Source of the DNA: Flavobacterium psychrophilum
GTDB lineage: Bacteria > Bacteroidota > Bacteroidia > Flavobacteriales > Flavobacteriaceae
NCBI GenBank assembly: GCA_003243255.1
Contig: QFQM01000200.1
Location: 1 to 7,729 of the forward strand
Length of the DNA stretch: 7,729 nucleotides
Direction: 5' to 3'
Part shown: piece after piece, positions 7,201 to 7,729 of the stretch
Layout: each line of letters opens with the position of its first letter
Position numbering within the stretch: the first letter of the stretch is position 1
Program-made: the position numbers and the translations under genes
The notes under the pieces: model-generated
The model's input: only the letters and a program-made list of their open reading frames with translations
Databases searched by the model: none
Told to the model about the DNA's origin: nothing

Positions 7201-7729
7201 GTCGCTTATACAACTCAGGGAACTTTTGGCGCAGGTAACTATTATGTTCAGCATTCTGACGCTACAGGCGTTTTCCCAACTGATTTCTCAAATATAATAA
7301 GTGCTGCGGCAACAGTAAGCCCAATTTCAGCTATACTACCATCAAGCCTAATTGCCGGTAACTACAAGGTTCGTGTAGTACATCTTTCATCTTCACTTGC
7401 TCTTACAACAAGCTTAAATGATAACGCAAGTAACATTGTAATTAATACTACTCCTGCTCCAACAGGTACAACACTTACATTTTGTAACTCAGCTACTGTG
7501 GCTAACCTAACTGCAAACGGTACAGACCTTAAATGGTATGCTGCTGCAAACGGCGGAACTGCTCTTACCACAACAGATGCTGTAACTACAGGTAACTATT
7601 TTGTGTCTCAAACACTGAATAACTGTGAATCTGCAAGAACTCAGGTAGCGGTAACCGTAAATGTTACTCCTGCTCCTACCGCAACAGCACTTTCGTTCTG
7701 TAACTCAGCTACTGTAGCTAACCTGACTG
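1192..7729 (+). CDS. Giant secreted multi-domain YDG/MBG/Ig-repeat surface protein (3' partial)
   Basis: The frame starts at ATG 1192 and stays open to the window end: 2,179 complete codons, no stop. An in-frame TAA ten bases before the ATG and a good signal peptide right after it fix the start. Module order by residue: signal peptide 1-27; beta-sandwich-like 37-244; Ig-like 247-338; MBG/Big-like A1-A3 341-587; YDG Y1-Y2 590-763; A4 769-848; Y3-Y9 850-1437; MBG_2-like 1438-1522; second beta-rich module 1524-1693; Ig-like 1694-1781; A5 1782-1863; beta modules 1864-1983 and 1984-2085; Ig_7 from 2086. No catalytic motif is visible. Composition is rich in Thr, Ala, Asn, Gly and Val; there is no Cys between residues 98 and 1995. 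Such architectures are usual in T9SS-exported surface proteins, and adhesin or stalk is my inferred role. The missing 3' end should carry more Ig_7 copies and a sorting domain. A filamentous haemagglutinin is unlikely, because the two-partner secretion N-domain is absent. Confidence 0.93.
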   Translation, partial: MVKLLQQKILRQFLILLMMLPTLTWAQINMTASPTTYTQNFDGLPNNTVWDQNSTIPGWYSNRTAKVSGIGSSNTGALYSFGNTGAGPATDRALGSVCSSSASFISYGVVLKNTTTATITTMTVAYTFEQWRNGSNNNAHTLAFYYKKYDSTSEPDNTVLTASNTGWTPITPLNGISLINNTSPNPSNGSLDGNAAANRTVKSAQALTGLSLAPGEYIMIKWHDIDDSPGSDHGLAIDDVTVAWTLPAANEAPLFTSGANSQTFTYGTGGTYNYTVTGVPTPTITTTLNPSGTLPTGITSGTNSVSVAANTPAGTYNIRINASNSEGNVNNDVTFTINKANQTIASFSNITKTYGDADFTLSATGGASGEPITYVSSDNNVATISGNTVTIIGAGNATITASQAGNANYNAASDVVRTLTVNLANQTISNFTNITKVVGDADFTLSATGGASGQPITYTSSDNNIATISGNTVTVVGAGTATITASQAGNANYNAASLGVTLTVNKIAQAITFSNITKTYGDADFTLTATGGASGEPVTYVSSNTNVATILGNTVTLLSNGTTNITASQAGNANYAAAADVVRTLTVAAKPITITGLTADDKVYDRNTTATLSGAGLTSSEIVGSDDIALGTYTATFNDASVADNKNVTVVYQLTGSQAGKYVLTQPTGVTADITAKQLTISGLQADNKTYDGTTTATLTGTPVINGVISPDAVSLTGTGIGVFSDPNVGAAIPVTVTGYNITGTDAANYTLQQPQGITANITSATLQNQTITFNALSDVAYGDADFNLSATASSGETVTYISSNTSVATVSGNTVTIVNPGITTITANQSGNSSYNPAPAVQQQLTVTPKTLTVSNAAIADKTYDQTTTAVASGTLTGVINSDNVTLTSAATFTSDDAGNNVTVIPQYSITGTDAVKYTLTQPTVTGNILPATLTLTGAGANNKAYDTTTTAVVTGTLSGILINDVVTLNGTGTFADANVGTAITVTSTSTLSGADASNYTLTQPTGLSADITALILTVNATAADKIYNRNTDAVITVSQINGLAAGDDVTVTGSGTFNNYNVGTGKTVTANLSLTGTDAANYTLTQPTGLTAAITAKAITIDSANTTVTTKTYNKTTAATLSNAALIGIETGDELNVTVTDGTFAQVTPGTAIAVTNLTLSGSAAGNYTLTQPTTLTGTIVPKQLTITGAVAIDKIYDGTTSATIQGTLTGVETGDVVTFNGTGTFASADASGSGILVSGSATLGGADAANYTLQQPAGLSGMINRKPLAVTATAQDKVYDRTTSATVINGVLDTSGIISGDDVTLSSATTTGTFANYAVGNNKTVTASFTLQGNDAGNYLATDQTYQASITPLALTVDISAATITTKTYNASTNVTINGAQLNGVINGDTVNLTGAFASANVGTNIPVTLLLNGPSAPNYTLIQPTQGLSGEIIKKTLIATANNITKTQGTANPALTITYSGFEGGQTAATAAGFVAPVMTTTATLTSPVGAYPITITGGGADNYAITVADGWMIIVPPVNTVFTPGTLWSNAINDSAPNNYNPFVLGQSIPADTYINVSGVGRGPGIVGTGANNRYNANNWASTFDSNDYYYFTITAQAGYKINFTNLVYSSQASGTGPTTIVVRSSADNYASNIATPSTNGDTVGLSGTAYQNITGSITFRIYGYGATMTSGTFSINDFSFSGSVVEIPVTTAPQITSTLAANSFVGDSEVYQITASGTPEIALTATNLPVGATIDANGLITFDGTTPAGIYNINIKASGYYGTDNKVLIYTVNKLDQYLTFSPDPIPNKFANDVPFQITVTNTAPLAVTYSSSDISVATIAQDGTITIVGPGTTTITASNTGDASYNPVSLGKTFTVLPTPQITATPSFMAFTAVQGQGASAATQISTINAVNLVPVADNLTLTASAGFEIAIGAGSFGTTGNIAYTGGAVNLTNPQIYVRFAAGQTVGTYNGTLTISGGNGSVQIALAALVDPAPAINTTTAAFGPYCSGSDNTISVAYTTQGTFGAGNYYVQHSDATGVFPTDFSNIISAAATVSPISAILPSSLIAGNYKVRVVHLSSSLALTTSLNDNASNIVINTTPAPTGTTLTFCNSATVANLTANGTDLKWYAAANGGTALTTTDAVTTGNYFVSQTLNNCESARTQVAVTVNVTPAPTATALSFCNSATVANLT
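1300..1923 (+). other. N-terminal beta-sandwich-like globular module of the giant protein
   Basis: Residues 37-244 form one non-repeated module. It opens with YTQNFDGLP followed by W50, P56-G-W and Y59, and closes with IMIKWHDIDD...HGLAIDDVTVAW. This beginning (a Tyr/Phe-rich strand after TQNFDG) and ending (IDDV plus a beta strand) are typical of a jelly-roll-like domain common at the N terminus of secreted Bacteroidota proteins; related folds often bind carbohydrate. It contains C98, the only cysteine before residue 1995. Binding function is inference, since no ligand residues can be identified by eye. Confidence 0.6.
1930..2205 (+). other. Ig-like module (putative He_PIG/cadherin-like fold)
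   Basis: Residues 247-338 run from APLFTSGANSQTFTYGTGG, through VTGVPTPTITTTL and LPTGIT, to TPAGTYNIRINASNSEGN and VTFTIN. The motif 'P.G......A..PAGTYNI.I.ASN..G' is the common ending of putative-Ig (He_PIG-type) domains. It links the N-terminal module to the repeat stalk. A module with a similar ending (PAGIYNINIKASG) returns at residues 1694-1781. Confidence 0.6.
2212..2952 (+). repeat. Three tandem MBG/Big-like repeats A1-A3
   Basis: A1 (residues 341-422), A2 (425-505) and A3 (508-587) repeat at a period of 84 then 83 residues. Each follows the pattern NQTI..F.NITK.YGDADFTL.ATGGASGEP.TY.SS...VAT..GNTVT...G...ITASQAGNANY.AA...R.LTV. A2 has VVGDADF in place of TYGDADF, and A3 begins AQAI. 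The fold is expected to be an all-beta Ig-like (bacterial Big/MBG class) domain acting as a rigid spacer in the stalk. Protein identity between copies is high, but the DNA differs at many third positions. Confidence 0.85.
2959..3480 (+). repeat. YDG domain repeats Y1 and Y2
   Basis: Residues 590-675 and 677-763 match the YDG domain pattern (PF18657): an opening K.(I/L)TI.GL.A..K.YD..TTAT (YDRNTT in Y1, YDGTTT in Y2), a middle strand ending in (V/A)....VTV, and the closing signature G..A..Y.L.QP.G.TA.IT. Known roles are structural: extracellular beta-rich repeats in large surface proteins and adhesins. Y2 carries the canonical YDG tripeptide that names the family. Confidence 0.88.
3496..3735 (+). 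repeat. Isolated MBG/Big-like repeat A4 inside the YDG array
   Basis: Residues 769-848 start NQTITF and contain AYGDADFNLSAT, TVTYISSNTSVATVSGNTVTIV, TTITANQSGNSSYN and end QQLTV, which is the A-type pattern of A1-A3. It sits between YDG repeats Y2 and Y3. It keeps YGDADF but has lost GGASGEP (ASSGET here), so it is more divergent than A1-A3. Confidence 0.82.
3739..5502 (+). repeat. Seven tandem YDG domain repeats Y3-Y9
   Basis: Units of 82-87 residues begin at residues 850, 932, 1015, 1098, 1184, 1268 and 1355. The YDG tripeptide varies: YDQ (Y3), YDT (Y4), YNR (Y5), YNK (Y6), YDG (Y7), YDR (Y8), YNA (Y9). The closing signature (DA.NYTL.QP.GL...I) is kept in most; Y8 is divergent (DAGNYLATDQTYQASIT) and Y9 has SAPNYTLIQPTQGLS. 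The copies are not equally related: Y4/Y7, Y5/Y8 and Y6/Y9 share private features. This block makes up most of the stalk. Domain identity is firm; exact unit borders are good to a few residues. Confidence 0.88.
5503..5757 (+). other. MBG_2-like domain capping the YDG array
   Basis: Residues 1438-1522 contain ITKTQGTANPALTITYSGFEGGQTA, read here in parts: 'TKTxGxANPALTxTYSGF' at 1448-1465, TTTATLTSPVGAYPITITGG near 1484-1503, and DNYAITVADGWMIIV at the end. These match the MBG_2 family (PF18676), which commonly follows YDG domains. The usual final DG(T/K)L.V strand is DGWMIIV here. W1516 is the first Trp since residue 244. Confidence 0.8.
5761..6270 (+). other. Second non-repeated beta-rich (jelly-roll-like) module
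   Basis: Residues 1524-1693 are unlike the repeats around them. Notable parts are GVGRGPGIVG, NRYNANNWAST, DYYYFTITAQAGYKINFTNLVY, TGPTTIVVRSSADNY, and an end ITFRIYGYG...FSINDFSFSGSV. The GYKI, TGP...VRSS and IND(F/V) elements recall a choice-of-anchor-type domain often seen in secreted bacterial proteins. It is rich in Tyr and Asn, and may be a second binding module placed midway along the protein. I cannot name a family with certainty. Confidence 0.55.
6271..6534 (+). other. Ig-like module (putative He_PIG-like)
   Basis: Residues 1694-1781 run from TTAPQITSTLAANSFVGD through YQITASGTPEIALTATNLPVGATID and GLITFDGTTPAGIYNINIKASGYYG to YTVNK. The 'LP.G...D..G.I....PAG.Y.I.I.A' pattern is the standard putative-Ig ending and parallels residues 247-338. 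As in that first case, it sits directly after a globular module and before an A-type repeat. Confidence 0.65.
6535..6780 (+). repeat. Fifth, diverged MBG/Big-like repeat A5
   Basis: Residues 1782-1863 keep the A-type frame: DQYLTF at the start, VTYSSSDISVATI, DGTITIVGPGTTTITAS, GDASYNP and KTFTV at the end. It has lost the YGDADF motif (NKFANDVPFQI in that place). It is separated from A4 by over 900 residues, so A-type units occur in three separate places in the protein. Confidence 0.72.
6781..7140 (+). other. Beta-rich module of unnamed type
   Basis: Residues 1864-1983 begin PQITATPSFMAFTAVQGQGAS and contain ISTINAVNLVPVADNLTLTASAGFEIAIG, then VNLTNPQIYVRFAAGQTVGTYNGTLTISGG and IALAALV. The 'F...QG..SA.Q...', 'L.A..GFEI', 'IYVR......G.Y.G.L.ISGG' series is one I recognise from secreted Bacteroidota repeat proteins, where it forms an Ig-like beta sandwich. 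I cannot attach a reliable family name. Confidence 0.55.
7141..7446 (+). other. Beta-rich module with GPYCSGSDNTI opening
   Basis: Residues 1984-2085 contain FGPYCSGSDNTISVAYTT, GNYYVQHSDATGVFPTDFSNI and SPISAILPSSLIAGNYKVRVVH. The pattern (short Cys motif, FxVQLSDA-like strand, I.A.LP..L.AG.Y.VRV) is common just ahead of Ig_7 and CHU_C tails in flavobacterial proteins. C1995 is the first cysteine after a run of nearly 1,900 residues without one. Confidence 0.6.
7447..7729 (+). repeat. Tandem Ig_7-type (CHU_C-associated) Ig-like domains, second copy cut by window
   Basis: Residues 2086-2158 form one unit: TPAPT.T.L.FCNSATVANL, then TDLKWYAAANGGTAL, TGNYFVSQTLNNCES and VAVTVNV. This matches the Ig_7 family (PF19081), with C2098 and C2145 as the expected disulfide pair. 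A second copy begins at residue 2159 (position 7666) and is cut after 21 residues; its FC cysteine is C2170, exactly 72 residues after C2098. The period is therefore 216 bases. Such domains usually lie near the C-terminal sorting tail of T9SS cargo. Confidence 0.85.

Noticed and set aside
1192..7729. Filamentous haemagglutinin of a two-partner secretion system
   Set aside because: YDG and MBG domains do occur in FHA-like proteins, but the N terminus here is an ordinary signal peptide plus a beta-sandwich-like module, with no TPS domain. The Ig_7 units and the neighbouring T9SS tail point to T9SS export.
1..7729. A new defence, toxin or mobile system
   Set aside because: Apart from the nuclease, which is a typical secreted endonuclease I, no enzyme, toxin, immunity, transposase, integrase or reverse transcriptase motif is seen on either strand. 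The remainder is one structural surface protein gene.

Overview
The window looks like chromosomal DNA from a member of the Bacteroidota, most likely a Flavobacterium-like Flavobacteriaceae species. The reasons are AT-rich DNA, a T9SS-type (Por secretion system) C-terminal tail, signal peptides ending in ...AQ, an A/T-rich leader without a Shine-Dalgarno site, and a giant Thr/Ala/Asn-rich surface protein built from YDG, MBG-like and Ig-like modules. The genus is inference.

Layout: (1) Positions 1-988 hold the 3' part of a secreted endonuclease I family nuclease with a type A-like T9SS sorting tail; its start codon and most of its signal peptide lie before the window. (2) Positions 989-1191 are intergenic, with a perfect 11-bp hairpin plus T7 tract that should terminate the nuclease transcript. 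(3) From 1192 to the last base, one reading frame stays open without a stop for 2,179 codons and runs off the window. I translated it line by line. It begins with a signal peptide and a beta-sandwich-like module. Then come an Ig-like module, three MBG/Big-like repeats, two YDG repeats, a fourth MBG/Big-like repeat, seven more YDG repeats and one MBG_2-like domain. After these are a second non-repeated beta-rich module, another Ig-like module, a fifth MBG/Big-like repeat, two further beta-rich modules, and the start of a tandem array of Ig_7-type domains.

Both proteins appear to be exported across the inner membrane by Sec and then moved to the surface or medium by T9SS: the nuclease to cut extracellular nucleic acid, the giant protein probably as a long surface stalk or adhesin. 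The terminator and the 203-bp gap suggest separate transcription units, so functional linkage is not implied. No RNA gene, IS element, CRISPR array or defence locus is visible. The most interesting structure is within the giant protein: a three-domain higher-order repeat in the YDG array, old silently diverged repeats, and a much younger Ig_7 repeat at the window edge.
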